Shown here in pieces: positions 33,676-46,479 of a stretch of DNA of 64,000 nt. The stretch comes from Avena insularis (taxonomy: Eukaryota > Streptophyta > Magnoliopsida > Poales > Poaceae). Numbering within the stretch: the first letter of the stretch is position 1; the number at the start of each line of letters is the position of its first letter. The DNA is taken from positions 93,541,285 to 93,605,284 of the forward strand of contig CM042694.1 in assembly GCA_023614405.1 (NCBI GenBank), written 5' to 3'. Both the position numbers and the translations under genes were made by a program. The notes under the pieces were generated by a model, which worked only from the letters and a program-made list of their open reading frames with translations, had not been told where the DNA came from and did not search any database.

Positions 33676-35343
33676 TGTTGGGTTCGCACCATAGAAAACA
33701 AAAAAATTCCTACGATGGGAACTATACTCCAAGATCTATCTACTAGATACAAGCAACGGGTGGATATACATCCATAGAGAACTTACCCTCGAAGACAACA
33801 AAGCTTTGTTAACGAGTTGGAACTCGTGGATGATGTAGTCGTACACTTGCCGATCTCAAGATCGTGATGAAGTCCAGCAGGTCTGGCTCCAGCACGTCCT
33901 TCAGATCCAACTTCAGCAAGTCCAGCACCACAAACCAGCGGTGCATCCGTGATCGCACACACGTCTGGTACCCCGACAACCTCCATCCCTCGCTCCAGCA
34001 AAGCAGCGGAAGCAGCAACTCCTTTCCAGATAAAGCCACCGGGAACATGTATCTCGCTAATTCGAGACCATGGGGGAATAATACTAGAGGGGTAGAGAGA
34101 TCCTTCACGAGGAGGTGTGAGGAAGAAGGAGTGAGAGGGGGCCTTTTATAGGAGGAGGGGAGGGTGTCCCTTCACCTTCCCCATTCATGTGGTGGTAACC
34201 CCCTCCACGTTAAAATGCCCCTTCACATTCTCTTTTAAAGTCTCCACTTTAAATGCATTAAATTTCTCCAAATTTAATGCTCTCTCATTTAATAAAACTC
34301 TTTTATTAATTTTATTCAGAATTTTGTTAATTACTTTAATTAATAAACATTCACATAAAACCCCCTACAACATTTCAATATTATATCCAGAACCAATTTT
34401 AGCAATTTCACCCGAAACAGTTTTGGTGTCTATTGAAATAATTCCAGCGCTTTCTTAATCTTTATATGAAACATATTTGATCCTAAATGGTGTCGGTATC
34501 CCTTAAGTGTGTCACCCTACAGTTCGCAAATAATGCAGACATGATCGAGACCCCTCTTCGATCAATAATCAGCAACGGGACCTGGAGATCCGTACTGACT
34601 CCCACATATTCAACGATGACACTTGTGATCGTGTGAACCTTTAACGTCGTAACTAAATCCCTTTGTCTCGCAATATATTACATGTCCGATATTCGATCAT
34701 TAACATCCAAATACCTAGTTTGATCTCGTTACCGACATGCACTCTTTTCTCGTTCCCGTGATATAACATTCTAGTGATCACATCACTTGCTTGCAAGCTA
34801 TCTTAATATGATATCACCGAGAGGGCCTAGAGTATATCTATCCGTCATCGGGATGGACAAATCCCACTCTTGATCCATGAGCCTCAACATAACACCTTCG
34901 TAGCACTGAACCCACCTTTATAGTCACCCTGTTACGGTGTGACGTTTGATGTTATCAAGATACTCTTCCGGTGTTAGCAATTAACATGATCTCATGGTCT
35001 AAGGACTAACATTACTTTGTATGATGTTATAGAAATATAAACATAATAACTCTGATCGTAATGCTATACTTCGGATGAATGTTCATCATATCATTCCACC
35101 AATGTTGTGACCTCGTTATTAACGACATCCAATGTCCATGATCAGGAAACCTTGATCATCTTGTTAATCAACGAGCTAGTTTATAAGAGAGGCATAACTA
35201 GGAACTTTCCTTTTGTTTATTAAACACACATGTATTAACGTTTCCAAATTAATAAAATTATAGCATGCAAAATAAACATTTATCATAAACATGGAATAAG
35301 ATAATAACCACTTTATTATTGCCTCTCGGGCATATTCCCTTCA
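33676..35343 (-). repeat. 3' LTR of the copia element (1668 bp)
   Basis: Collinear with 40235-41918. The clearest difference is an 18-bp-scale deletion near 33,900-33,930 relative to the other LTR ('ccaacaccaccaagtcc' is absent). On the minus strand it starts TGAAGGGAATATGCCCGAG. Confidence 0.95.
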
Positions 35344-38300
35344 GTCTCCCACTTGCACTAGAGTTAATAATCTAGTTTGTGAACTTGTATATATAACACT
35401 TAGGTGTTGAATATACGCGTTTGCTAGTGGTTAACATAATCTCCGGATCTGGCACTATCAGGTCCGTGTGTATTTGCATGTCTTTGCGTCTCTACGCATC
35501 ACTCATTCTCAAATGAGATGGCATTGTATAAATTTGGTCCTTTGGTGAGACTTTAAGTTCGTTCGGGTTAAAATATGTTGATATTATTGTCATACAATAT
35601 ATCTTCATAGTATTAGCCCATTTGGAACCACCCTTAGTTTGATAGCAAACTTCTAAACACAAATGCCCTCCTTTGCCGCTACCATAGCAGTCATATACTT
35701 AGCCTTTTTGTTGTAGTATCCGTCACAATGTTTCAACTTTGGAACTTATCCAAATCCATCATGGAACATCCTTCCATTACAATGTGCCACCCATAGTCTA
35801 AATTGAGATAAATTTAATTTGTATCTTTTGACAAAACTAGTATCAATGTAACACTTTACAATGAACTACCTTTAACTATTTGTCACTTATACATGATATA
35901 TTCTTAGTTCTTCCAAAGCTCATAAGAATATCTTTACTATTGTCCAATGATCATCTTATGAATCATTCTGGTATGTGCTCATAACATTTAGAGCATAGGA
36001 CATTCTGAATATATGCATATCATGGTATAATCGATCAAAATCTTCATGTGGTTTTACTCACCAAGTGTTCAAACACTTCAATCCTGATACAATCCTTTCC
36101 ATACATCAACAACCTTTCTTGTTGTTTCCATATTGAACCCTTTAAATATCTCATATATGTATGTCTAGCACAACCATATTAGCGCCTCAATCTATCCATA
36201 TAGATATTGATGCCAAATATTCCGGTTTTGCCCAAGTCTTTCATCGAAATCTTATTTTAATAAATTCTTAACTTGTGTCAATACAAGATACATCATTTCC
36301 AATCAACAATATGTCATCTACATAATGTATTAGAAATATGTCTCACTGCTCCCACTTAATTTCTTGCAAATGCAAGCATCTTCATCATCTCCGATGAATT
36401 TAAACTCTTTTAACAGTTTCATCATAGTGAAGATTCCAACTCCGCTATGCTTACTTCAACTATTGAAGTTTGCATGCCCTTTTAGCACCCTTTGAATTAA
36501 CAAAACCCTTCGGACCGTGTCTTGTACATGTCCTAGGTAACCATTCTATTAGAAGAACATTGTTTTGTTTGTTCAACTACCATACATCAAATTATATGTA
36601 GTGGTTGCTACATTAATCCATCAAGACTAAATATCGCTATGAAAGATCAAATCTTGTCATAGTCAACTCCTTGAACATTGTTGTAAACTTCTTTCCGACA
36701 TGTCGACTATTTCATAGATGTTAAACATCCATGTCTATTTCTTTATAGATCCAAACACGACCGATAGGCTTCACGCCTTTTCAGAGAGTCTTCCAAGTTC
36801 AGAAACTTGATTTCTCATGTATGGATACTATCACGGATTCTATGACTTCTAGTCATTTTATGGAGTCAGGGCCCATCATCGCTTATTTGCATGTAGTTGG
36901 TTCATCATTGTTAAAACAATAACGACTTGCTTATCAAATCACACTATTTGATTCTTACCGACCCACACAGTTCAATAGGAACTCTAATCTCTGAGATCAC
37001 AACCTTTGTAATCACAGGAGCCATGAGAATTGTGGCCGCCACCGGGACACTTTCTGGCGCTACGCTACTTAGCACATATAGCTAAGGTTGAACAACCTTA
37101 TCAAAGTTCTATTGTCCTCCCACTTAACTTTTCGCGAAAAATTCCTTCTCAATAAACTTGGTGTTCCAAGTAACAAACTCTTTTGCCCTTGGTGTTATGG
37201 AGAAATTCCCAACAAATTCTTTGGGATAACCTACAAAGACATGCTTATCCGAATTTGGTTGTAAACATTTTACTTATGCATAGCATACTAAAATTTAAGA
37301 AAAGACAACTCGGGTTTTATCCCAAACCATAACTTATACGGTGTCATTTCAACGGATCACGATGGTGCTCTTTTCAGTGTAAAAGCGATAGTCTCTAAAG
37401 CTTCAATCCTTAAAACATAATGGCAGTTTTATAAATGACACCTTTGATCTTACCATGTCAAACATGGTTTGATTTCATCTCTCGAATATGCCATACTCCT
37501 ATGGTTTATCGGGAAACACAAATCATGGAACAATTCCTCAAATCTTAGGTGTTTTTGCTAAACGTGTAACTCAAATATCTTCCTTTATGATCGAATCATA
37601 AACTCTTTATTTTCTTGTTACAATGATTTTCACTTCATCTTGAAAGTCTTTGAACAATTTTCAAATGTTTGATACTTCTTCCTTATTAAGTAAATATATC
37701 ATATATTCACTTAAATTTCTGGAGAAAGCATATGAAGCAAAAAGATCCATCGCATATGGCTACACATAATGGACTATATACATCAACATGCATAATATCC
37801 AATAAGTTAGTCATCCGTTCCTCGTCGGCCTATGGACGAAGTTTCAATTATCTCAAGGAAAGTCTCACAAGCGTCAGTTGATCAAAATCAAAGACTCCAA
37901 AAATCCATCAACATGGAGTTTCTTCATGTTTTCTTTCCAATATAATTTAAACAGCGATGTCACTTCATAAGTGATCTTTCAATCATTTGTCTTGTGACAT
38001 TTTAGCAATAGTGTTTCTAGATGTGATTTCTCCCACTAGACTTGTAAAAGTTCATCCATCCTTTATGGAATATGGTAATTATTTGAACAACCATTGTTCT
38101 CGCAATACCCGAACAAAATAACAATTATTAAAACAAATCTTGAAGGCTAGGTTTGATGACAACGAAAAAGACAATAACACTTTATTTGTTTTCGATGAAC
38201 ATCATCACTTATTCTCTTGCCAGTTACTTAGGCCGTTGCAGTTCATGAATTGTGTTGTTCTGTATGATACTTCACACCAACCAATTCGGTATCCAATACC

Positions 38301-40220
38301 GGTATCCAATACCTAAGAACCACATTGTTTAACAAGCAAGGAATACAACCATAACATGTATATCTTCTATATACCTAAGTTGGACATCTCCAACCTTTTA
38401 TTTTCTGCCAAATATTTTATAGATTCTCTTTCAGCAATTCCTTTTTCTTTTAAAAGAATCTATCAACATCAATAGTGGTGTTATTCACATGACACATGGT
38501 ACAAAGATTGCATATAGTCAAATACTAATACCTTTGGACTTGCACTTTGAAGTGGATCACCATCATCAAATGTTTGGTGTTCTTTCAAAAAATCCATTCT
38601 TTAGTAATCTATTAGTGTAGTAAACATTTTACTTACATCTTCTATTCATCCTTATCATGACAACTTTCATGATCAAGCTACTATAGCCTATAAGGAAGAA
38701 TGACGAGTATAATGTTAGTTCCCAAAACCTTTTGGGAGATTCGGATGCCTAGCATCTCCATCCTTCACAAATTCTCATACAATATGAGAACATGTATTTT
38801 GCTAAATTATACTCTATCATAATACAACCAAAAACATTGTTTCAGATATCACAATATCTTTCACACATGATGGTTTTTGAAACAATTTTTAGCTCCTATA
38901 TAATCTTGATATTAAAACAACTTTTGAATATCAATAATCATGGAGGCAAACATGATACTTTAGATACTAACATTACAATTCTTACTCTTGATTTAATACT
39001 ACTTATTAAACTTCATGGAGTAAATAGAGTTTGCTGAAAGTTTGCAATAAGACTTATAAACTTTAAATTGACATTCAAAACAATACGATACCAGTTCGTA
39101 AAGTAAATATCCAGAATTCTATAGTTCTATTATCTTAATTAAAACTAAGCGTAAGGTAGTAAACAGATGCCAATGACTACAGCAAATTATGCAAATTCAC
39201 TTCGATTTAGTTTATGACAAATTGAGTTCGACTAATCCAAATTAGAAATGAACTCCCACTCAAAAACGACATCCCTCATGCCTTTTTGGTGATTTCATGA
39301 ACCAAATCCACTACACCAAGTCCGATCATCACGTGAGTCGGTGTAGCTTCAAAGGCGAGCATCATTATGGGCATCACATCAACTATATGACTCATGCTTA
39401 ACCTTTCGGTCCGTGTTACTAGGCCATGTCTGTACATGCTAGGATCTCCAAGTAAGAACCTTAGTACTCGCATGTGTAAAACTGTCTTACACCCGTTTGT
39501 ATGAAAGCGTAGAGTCGAGTACACCCGATTATCACGTGATGTCTCGAAACACGATCCATAGAACGGTGCATACGTAAGGAAGAACACATTTTATCTTGAT
39601 ATTTAAATGAGGGATCATCTTATAATGCCACTAAAACGCCAAACAAGCAATATAAGATGTGAACATCATGTGTGTAAAGTGGGATGATACGGTCCATGCA
39701 TTTGATCACCATCATATGCATCGTGGTATGATCTCTATCATTCCTTTGTGTGTAAGGCCAAGGTCTATGGAACTTACACATTAGGTGTGTTGTAAGAGTA
39801 TCAACTATACATCAACTTACAACATTACCATATCATGACACTATCCCAGCAACGATCTAAACTAGATGCCTCTAATTTATCCATTGCAAGTTTTACGTGG
39901 CTTAGGGCTTTCGGAGATAGAACCGGTCTTACCTACGAACATGGAACCACAACGAGGATAACCAAGTTATTAGCAACTCGTTGTAAATCAGATATTGACT
40001 ATAGTAGGAGAGAGACACCCATTGACCACTTATGCAAAACTAGTTGCATGTCAGTCGTGGAACCGGTCTCATGTGCGATGACATGTAAGGTTGGTCCGGG
40101 CCGCTTCATCCCACTATGCCACCAATATCCAAAATACATGAAAGATGCAATAACATGATCATCATCGCCCACATATAAACATATGTGTACTACCCTTGCA
40201 AAGCACCTACGCACAGATTA
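35344..40220 (-). pseudogene. Decayed copia gag-pol
   Basis: No long open frame remains, but minus-strand fragments in the copia order are readable. An integrase-side motif SDKHVFVGYPKEF lies at about 37,208-37,255. RT is at about 36,300-36,420 with ACICKKLSGSSETYF followed by HYVDDIL (36,306-36,329). An RNase H piece KKAKYMTAMVAAKEGICV lies at about 35,655-35,710. The 39,276-40,220 part next to the primer-binding site holds a 103-codon minus ORF of unknown nature, probably leader. The purine-rich 'caagtgggagac' (minus) directly before the 3' LTR is the polypurine tract. Dozens of stops make it non-functional. Confidence 0.85.
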
Positions 40221-40233
40221 GACTCTGATACCA
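40221..40233 (-). promoter_or_regulatory. Primer-binding site of the copia element (initiator tRNA-Met type)
   Basis: The minus strand reads TGGTATCAGAGTC one base after the 5' LTR. This is the standard complement of the 3' end of plant initiator methionine tRNA. Confidence 0.92.
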
Positions 40234-40234
40234 C

Positions 40235-41918
40235 TGTTGGGTTCGTAGCATAGAAAACAAAAAATTTCCTACGATGGGAACTATACGCCAAGATCTATCT
40301 ACTAGATACAAGCAACGGGTGGATATACATCCATAGAGAACTTACCCTCGAAGACAACAAAGCTTTGTTAACGAGTTGGAACTCGTGGATGATGTAGTCG
40401 TACACTTGCCGATCTCAAGATCGTGATGAAGTCCAGCAGCTCCGGCTCCAGCACGTCCTTCAGATCCAGCTCCAGCAAGTCCAACACCACCAAGTCCAGC
40501 ATCGCAAACCAGCGGTGCATCCGTGATCGCACACACATCCGGTACCCCGACAACCTCCGTCTCTCGCTCTAGCAAAGCAGTGGAAGCAGCAACTCCTTTC
40601 CAGATAAAGCCACCGGGAACATGTATCTCGCTAATCCGAGACCATGGCGGAATAATACTAGAGGGGGAGAGAGATCCTTCACGAGGAGGTGTGAGGAAGA
40701 AGGAGTGAGAGGGGGAACTTTTATAGGAGGAGGGGAGGGTGTCCCTTCACCTCCCCCATTCATGTGGTGGTAACCCCCTCCACATTAAAATGCCCTTTCA
40801 CATTCTCTTTTAAAGTCTCCACTTTAAATGCATTAAATTTCTCCAAATTTAATGCTCTCTCATTTAATAAAATTCTTTTATTAATTTTATTCAGAATTTT
40901 GTTAATTACTTTAATTAACAAATATTCACATAAAACCCCTTGCAACATTTCAATATTACATCCAGAACCAATTTCAGCAATTTCACCCGAAACAGTTTTG
41001 GTGTCTATTGAAATAATTCCAGCGCTTTCTTAATCTTTATATGAAACATATTTGCTCCTAAATGGTGTCGGTATCCCTTAAGTGTGTCACCCTATGGTTC
41101 GCGAATAATGCAGACATGATCGAGACCCCTCTCCGATCAATAATCAGCAGCGGGACCTAGAGATCCGTACTGACTCCCACATATTCAACGATGACCCTTG
41201 TGATCTTGTGAACCTTTAACGTCATAACTAAATCCCTTTGTCTCGCGATATATTACATGTCCGAGATTCGATCATTGGCATCCAAATACCTAGTTTGATC
41301 TCGTTACCGACATGCACTCTTTTCTTGTTCCCGTGATATAACATTCTAGTGATCACATCACTTGCTTGCAAGCTATCTTAATGTGATATCACCGAGAGGT
41401 CCTAGAGTATATCTATCCGTCATCGGGATGGACAAATCCCACTCTTGATCCATGAGCCTCAACATAACACCTTCGTAGCACTGAACCCACCTTTATAGTC
41501 ACCCTGTTACGGTGTGACGTTTGATGTTATCAAGCTACTCTTCCGGTGTTAGCAATTAACATGATCTCATGGTCTAAGGACTAATATTACTTTGTATGAT
41601 GTTATAGCAATATAAACATAATTACTCTGATCGTAATGCTATACTTCGGATGAATGTTCATCACATCATTCCACCAATGTTGTGACCTCGTTATTAACGA
41701 CATCCAATGTCCATGATCAGGAAACCTTGATCATCTTGTTAATCAACGAGCTAGTTTATAAGAGAGGCATAACTAGGAACTTTCCTTTTGTTTATTAAAC
41801 ACACATGTATTAACGTTTCCAAATTAATACAATTATAGCATGCAAAATAAACATTTATCATAAACATGGAATAAGATAATAACCACTTTATTATTGCCTC
41901 TCGGGCATATTCCCTTCA
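40235..41918 (-). repeat. 5' LTR of the copia element (1684 bp)
   Basis: Collinear with 33676-35343. A TATA box TATAAAAG on the minus strand at about 40,718-40,725 marks the core promoter; the equivalent in the other LTR is near 34,143-34,150. Confidence 0.95.
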
Positions 41919-41923
41919 CTATG

Positions 41924-43151
41924 TTGTATATGCTTGCACTTATTTGTTGGGAATTAGCAGAACCATGCTGTCATGGGGAACGCTTTCAACATTGCACTTG
42001 GTACTTGTACCTAGTTGATATCATGCTATTTTGTATATGGATGTCGTCGTTGTGAAATGAAAGGGGAGCTTGTAAGTTCATGGATTTATGTATATGTGTT
42101 AGAGAAATGCCTGGGCCACTGTTCTAATCCATGCTGACATGGTGGAAACCTGCAGCGTAACCATAATGAGCTGTCTATGAAACATTCTTCTTATAAAAAA
42201 AGGATCCTATATTGAGAAAAAAAGAGAAAAAGAAAAAAAAGAGATTATGAAAAGAGGAAAGAGAGAAAAAAGCACCATATTCCCATGGTAAATAAGAAGA
42301 TTGCTGAGATGCTCGTTGTCTGCTTGCCTTGTCATTTTGATATGGGGATTCTTCCGTATCATCGGGCAAGGGGTACCCGTTGGCGGTTCTCTATGATACA
42401 CATGTACTTACGATGACAAGAACTTACCGGTGACTAAACTTGAGTAGCATGAGGAGCAGCACTCGTATACAAGGGACATGAGATTTCTAACTTATACTTC
42501 GTCAAGCATGTACACCATAGTTTGTTCATTTTAACCTTAATCACTTCAAGATGCTTATGATAGGGGCAATGAGAGCTGAAAGCTATAAGTACCATAATTT
42601 TTGGAAGCTCTTTATGAGACTTGAATCCCTACTTCCTTCTATGAAGGCCTTTCTTCGACCATTATATTGAGTCTCCACCTTCTACCTTTATGCACCTACT
42701 TTGAGAGCATAGTGGTCATTCTTAGTTCTATGTGCATTGTCCCAAGACTAGTTGATTGATGCATAACTTGATATTGCTTGTTTTTAACTATTTGTATCTA
42801 GTCACTCTTATGAACTTTGAAGGTGTCCTATGCATTTATATTTGCTACTCTATGAGGGACAAGCTGAATGCTATTATGCTATGTTTTCTTTATGTAAAAC
42901 AAACAAACGTCTTGCAAAGCATTATTATTCATGAATCTTTTGTTTGTTCCTTTTCATGTTGCATCATAGTTTCTTTGCCTTATTGCTAGAGCTTTATCTT
43001 TCATGTTATGATTGAAGTACTATGATCCCAGCTTTGAATGTTTTACAAATACTTTTAGCAAGTTTATGATGGTGCATGTCACCTCAAAAATTATTCTTTC
43101 TTTTTATCACTTACCTACTCGAGGACGAGCAGGAGTTAAGCTTGGGGATGT
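41924..43151 (+). other. Non-coding internal region of the gag-protease element (right part) with polypurine tract
   Basis: Continues the element after the copia insertion. It has an A/G-rich stretch (42,215-42,275) and otherwise AT-rich sequence without coding motifs. The phrase 'aggagttaagcttggggatg' directly before the right LTR is the likely polypurine tract. Confidence 0.7.
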
Positions 43152-44748
43152 TGATACATTACAAATGTATCTATAATTTTTGATGTTTCATGCTTGGTTT
43201 TATCCACTTTCTTGTGTTTTGTCCACACTTTGGAGTACTTTTCATATGATTTCTTGGACTAACCTATTAACAAGAGCCACAGTGTCACCGCCTGTTTTTA
43301 CACTATTTTGGTTCTAGGAAAGTCAGAAAATGAATATTCTCGGAATTGGACGGGACAAAAGCCAAAGTGCCTATTTTTCCGGAAGTCATCAGATGCCAGA
43401 ATACGAGACGGAGAAGGGCTGGGGGCCGGCCACACCACCTAGCCGCGTGGCCAGGCCTGGCCCACGCCAGGGGGTGGTCTGGCCGACCCTAGCACCCCCT
43501 CGGCCTCTCCTTCCGCCTATATATTGCCCTCAGGACGAAAACCCTAAGTACTCGATCAAAAATCCACGAAAGAGTCTGTAGCCTCCGTAATCTCCATCCC
43601 TAGACCGGGAGGGATCTGAAGCTCTTCCCGGCACCCTGCCAGAGAGGGGAATTCACCCTCGAGGCCTTCTTCATCCCCATGCAAGCCTTCGGTGTGATGC
43701 GTGAGTAGTTCATCTTTGGACTATGGGTCCATTCAGTAGCTAGATGGCTGGTTCTCCTCCTTTGTGCTTTCATGTTTAGATCTTGTGAGCTCTGTTCATG
43801 ATCAAGATCATCTATTTGTAATTCTGCATGTCGTGTTTGCGGGGATCTGATGTATATTGAGATGCTATTTCAGATTGATTATTGATTCTATCATGTCTTT
43901 GTTATTTGTGATCGTGCATGCTTTCCGTTGTTAGTAGCTATCTTGGCCGAGTAGATGCTAGCAACTCCAAGAGTTAGTATTTATGCTCGATAGTGGGTTC
44001 ATGCCTCTGCTTATCTGGGGAAGTGACAAAAATCTCTAAGGTACTAGATGTGCTATTGCTACTAGGGAGAAAACAACAATCCTTTGTTCATAGAACAATC
44101 ATATTGTTTACTTTACACGCAATTCGCAAAGCAATAATCTGTTGCTTGCCACATAATACTGGAGGGGGTTCGGATGATAACTTGAAGGTGGATTATTAGT
44201 CATAGATGCAGTTGGATGGCGGTCTATGTATAATGTTGTAATGCCCAATCAAGTTCCAAAGGAGTCAAGATGATTAGTATATGCATGTACTGCTTTCTCG
44301 ATGTTTGTCAATTGCCTCGCTGTAATTTGTTCACCTAGCATGTTATCTATCTTAAGGAGAGCCACCTCTAGTGAACTATGGATCCCGGTCCTTTCTTTTA
44401 CATACAATCTACAAACTGTTTACTACTTTGTGTTTACTTTCTGCAAACTTTTACTTCCTTCCATTCGATACGTTTAATCCTTTGTTTTCAGCAAAACCGG
44501 TGAGATTGACAACCTCATCGCAAGTTGGGGACAAAGTTCTGTGGTTGTGTTGTGCAGGTCTCCACGTTGCTACTAGCACCGGTAGTGCGCCCTGCCAAGG
44601 CTCAGCTAGCAACACCTTTGGGGTGTTTCCTTGCTCCTACTGGTTCGATTAAACCTTGGTTTTATAACTGAGGGAAACTTGTTGCTGTGCCCATCATACC
44701 TTCCTCTTGGGGTTCCCCAACGAGCTCTACATCAACACCGACCCATCA
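43152..44748 (+). repeat. 3' LTR of the gag-protease element (1597 bp)
   Basis: Collinear with 28456-30045 with scattered differences and small indels. Followed by the target duplication GTCTG. Confidence 0.95.
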
Positions 44749-44753
44749 GTCTG

Positions 44754-46479
44754 CCACTCGAACTTGTCAGCTTTACAGAGAAGTTGGTAAAAGGGCAGTG
44801 CCTTTTCGCCCATTCGACTGATGAATCGACTGCGCTGCGATTCGCCCAGCCAGTTGTTGGACGCCTTTTACGTTCTTCGGCTTCTCCATGGCTAGTATGG
44901 CCTTTATTTTCTTCGGGTTTTCCTCGATCCCTCTCGCGGAGATGAGATACCGAGCATTTGACCAGATGGTACGCTGAAGTCGCATTTGTCTGGATTGAGC
45001 TTAATCTAGTAGCAATCAAGGTTGTCGAAGGTCTCGTGGAGATCGTCGAGTAACGTGGCTTCCTCTTTGGTTTTGACGATGATGTCATTGACGTAGACTT
45101 GGATATTGTGACCAAGTTGGTTCTTGAGGCAGGCCTGCATACACCGCTGATAGGTGGCTCCTACGTTTTTTAGCCCGAACGGCATCGTCTTGTAGTAGAA
45201 CACACCAAAGGGTGTTGTGAACGCCATTGTCTCCTAGTCTTCCTCCTTCATTCGGATCTGATTGTAGCCTGAGTAGGCGTCAAGGAAGCAGAGGTGCTAG
45301 CATCCTGCAGTGGAGTCAATTATTTGATCGATCCGTGGCAACAGGAAGTGATCTTTCAGGCAGTGCTTGTTCAAGGAGGTGAAGTCCATGCACATCCATA
45401 GGATATCCGTGTCTTTTTTAGGTACAAGCACTGGATTTGCGAGCAAGGTGCTTTCCTTGATCTCGCGTATGAATTTTGCGTCGAGGAGTCTGTTGACTTC
45501 CATACAGACTGCTTTTGCTCTTGGTTCAGACAGTCGCCGTATTGTTTGCTTGACTAGCCTTGCGTATGGATTCATGTTGAGTGAGTGCTCGGCGAATTCC
45601 CTGGGAACTCCTGGCATGTCCGCTGGACACCAGGCGAAGATTTCCCAGTGCTCACGGAGGAATTCGACGAGCGCGAGTTCCTATGCAGGACTCAAGTTGT
45701 TGGCGATGAGGGTCGTCTTTGTCAGGTCCGTTGGGTGGACCTGGACTTTGTTGGTGTGCAACGATGTGTAGAAGGATTGGTCGGGTGAGCTTGTCTTGCT
45801 TAGGGTAGGCAGACTGTTGTCTGTCGACTCCTTCAACCTTGCGAGTTCCTCTTGCATGCCGAAAGACTGGGAGATTCTGTTGAATTCCCTATCGCAGTTG
45901 TTAGACCTCTCGAAGCTTCCTTTTATTGTGATAATGTCGTTTGGGCCCGACATCTTCATCTGCAGGTAGACATAGTGTGGCACCTCCATGAATCTTGCGA
46001 ACGCGACACGTCTGAGTATGCAGTGGTATTGAGAGGGCCAGTCGACAACTTCAAAGTCGATACGCTCTCGTCGAAAGTTTTGTAGCATGCCGAAGATGAC
46101 ATCAAGGTTGATCTTGCCCAGGGGGTACACGCCCTTCCCATGGAACGATGTCGTGGAACGTCGTGTCTGAAACTTCCAGACATGTCAGGGGTATCCTCAT
46201 TGCACGCAAGGTACTCGCGAACATGAGGCTGATGCCGCTTCCGCCGTCCTTGAAGACGCGACTCATCTCGAAGCCTCCAATATGTGCCTCGAGCACCAGG
46301 GGACAGTGGCCTGGGCGAGGGACTTGTTGCGAGTGATCGCTCTTATCAAAGGTGACGCAGGACTCACTTCCACTGAGGTACTCAGGGGTGGATGGCGGAG
46401 AATTCATCGCCATATTGACTTGGTGAGTGATTGATTTCTGCACTCGATTTGAGGGGCAACCCTTCTGGATCATTCCCAT
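44754..46479 (-). pseudogene. Tat-type pol, 5' part: aspartic protease and reverse transcriptase
   Basis: Protease lies at 46102-46479 with VLEAHIGGFEMSRVFKDGG and the active-site-like DGGSGISLMFAS. A linker follows (45681-46130). RT spans about 45620-44754: VNRLLDAKFIREI, NPVLVPKKD, MCMDFTSLNKHC, FGVFYYKTMPFGLKNVGATYQR, then VYVNDIIVKTK, where the catalytic Y-x-D-D reads Y-V-N-D. The connection domain (AGRIAAQSI) leads up to the insertion site. Stops, frameshifts and the changed RT aspartate make it inactive. The reading resumes at 28455 on the other side of the nested elements, in register with the target duplication. Confidence 0.9.

Larger units (their letters stand above)
33676..41918 (-). 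mobile_element. Ty1/copia LTR retrotransposon, minus strand, youngest layer of the nest
   Basis: LTRs lie at 33676-35343 and 40235-41918. The plus strand reads TGTTGGGTTCG at the left ends and ATTCCCTTCA at the right ends. The target duplication CTATG is identical on both sides (33671-33675 and 41919-41923). The primer-binding site beside the right LTR shows minus-strand orientation. The 4.9-kb interior encodes a heavily decayed copia polyprotein in fragments. Confidence 0.95.
28456..44748 (+). mobile_element. Gag-protease-only LTR retrotransposon nested in Tat pol
   Basis: LTRs lie at 28456-30045 and 43152-44748 and start TGATACATT and end CCATCA. Target duplications are GTCTA (28451-28455) and GTCTG (44749-44753), one base different. 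The primer-binding site beside the left LTR and the purine tract before the right LTR give plus-strand orientation. Only gag and an aspartic protease are found; there is no RT, RNase H or integrase in either internal segment (30046-33675 and 41924-43151). The layout resembles the Sabrina/WHAM group of Triticeae gypsy elements from memory; the family name is tentative. Without the nested copia it would be about 8 kb. It must rely on enzymes from another element. Confidence 0.93.

Noticed and set aside
33676..34500. ORFs of up to 99 codons repeated at 33.8-34.5 kb and 40.3-41.0 kb
   Set aside because: Their duplication is explained by the two LTRs of the copia element; LTRs are non-coding.
40221..40233. 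A tRNA-Met gene
   Set aside because: Only the 13-bp primer-binding complement is present, with no cloverleaf around it.
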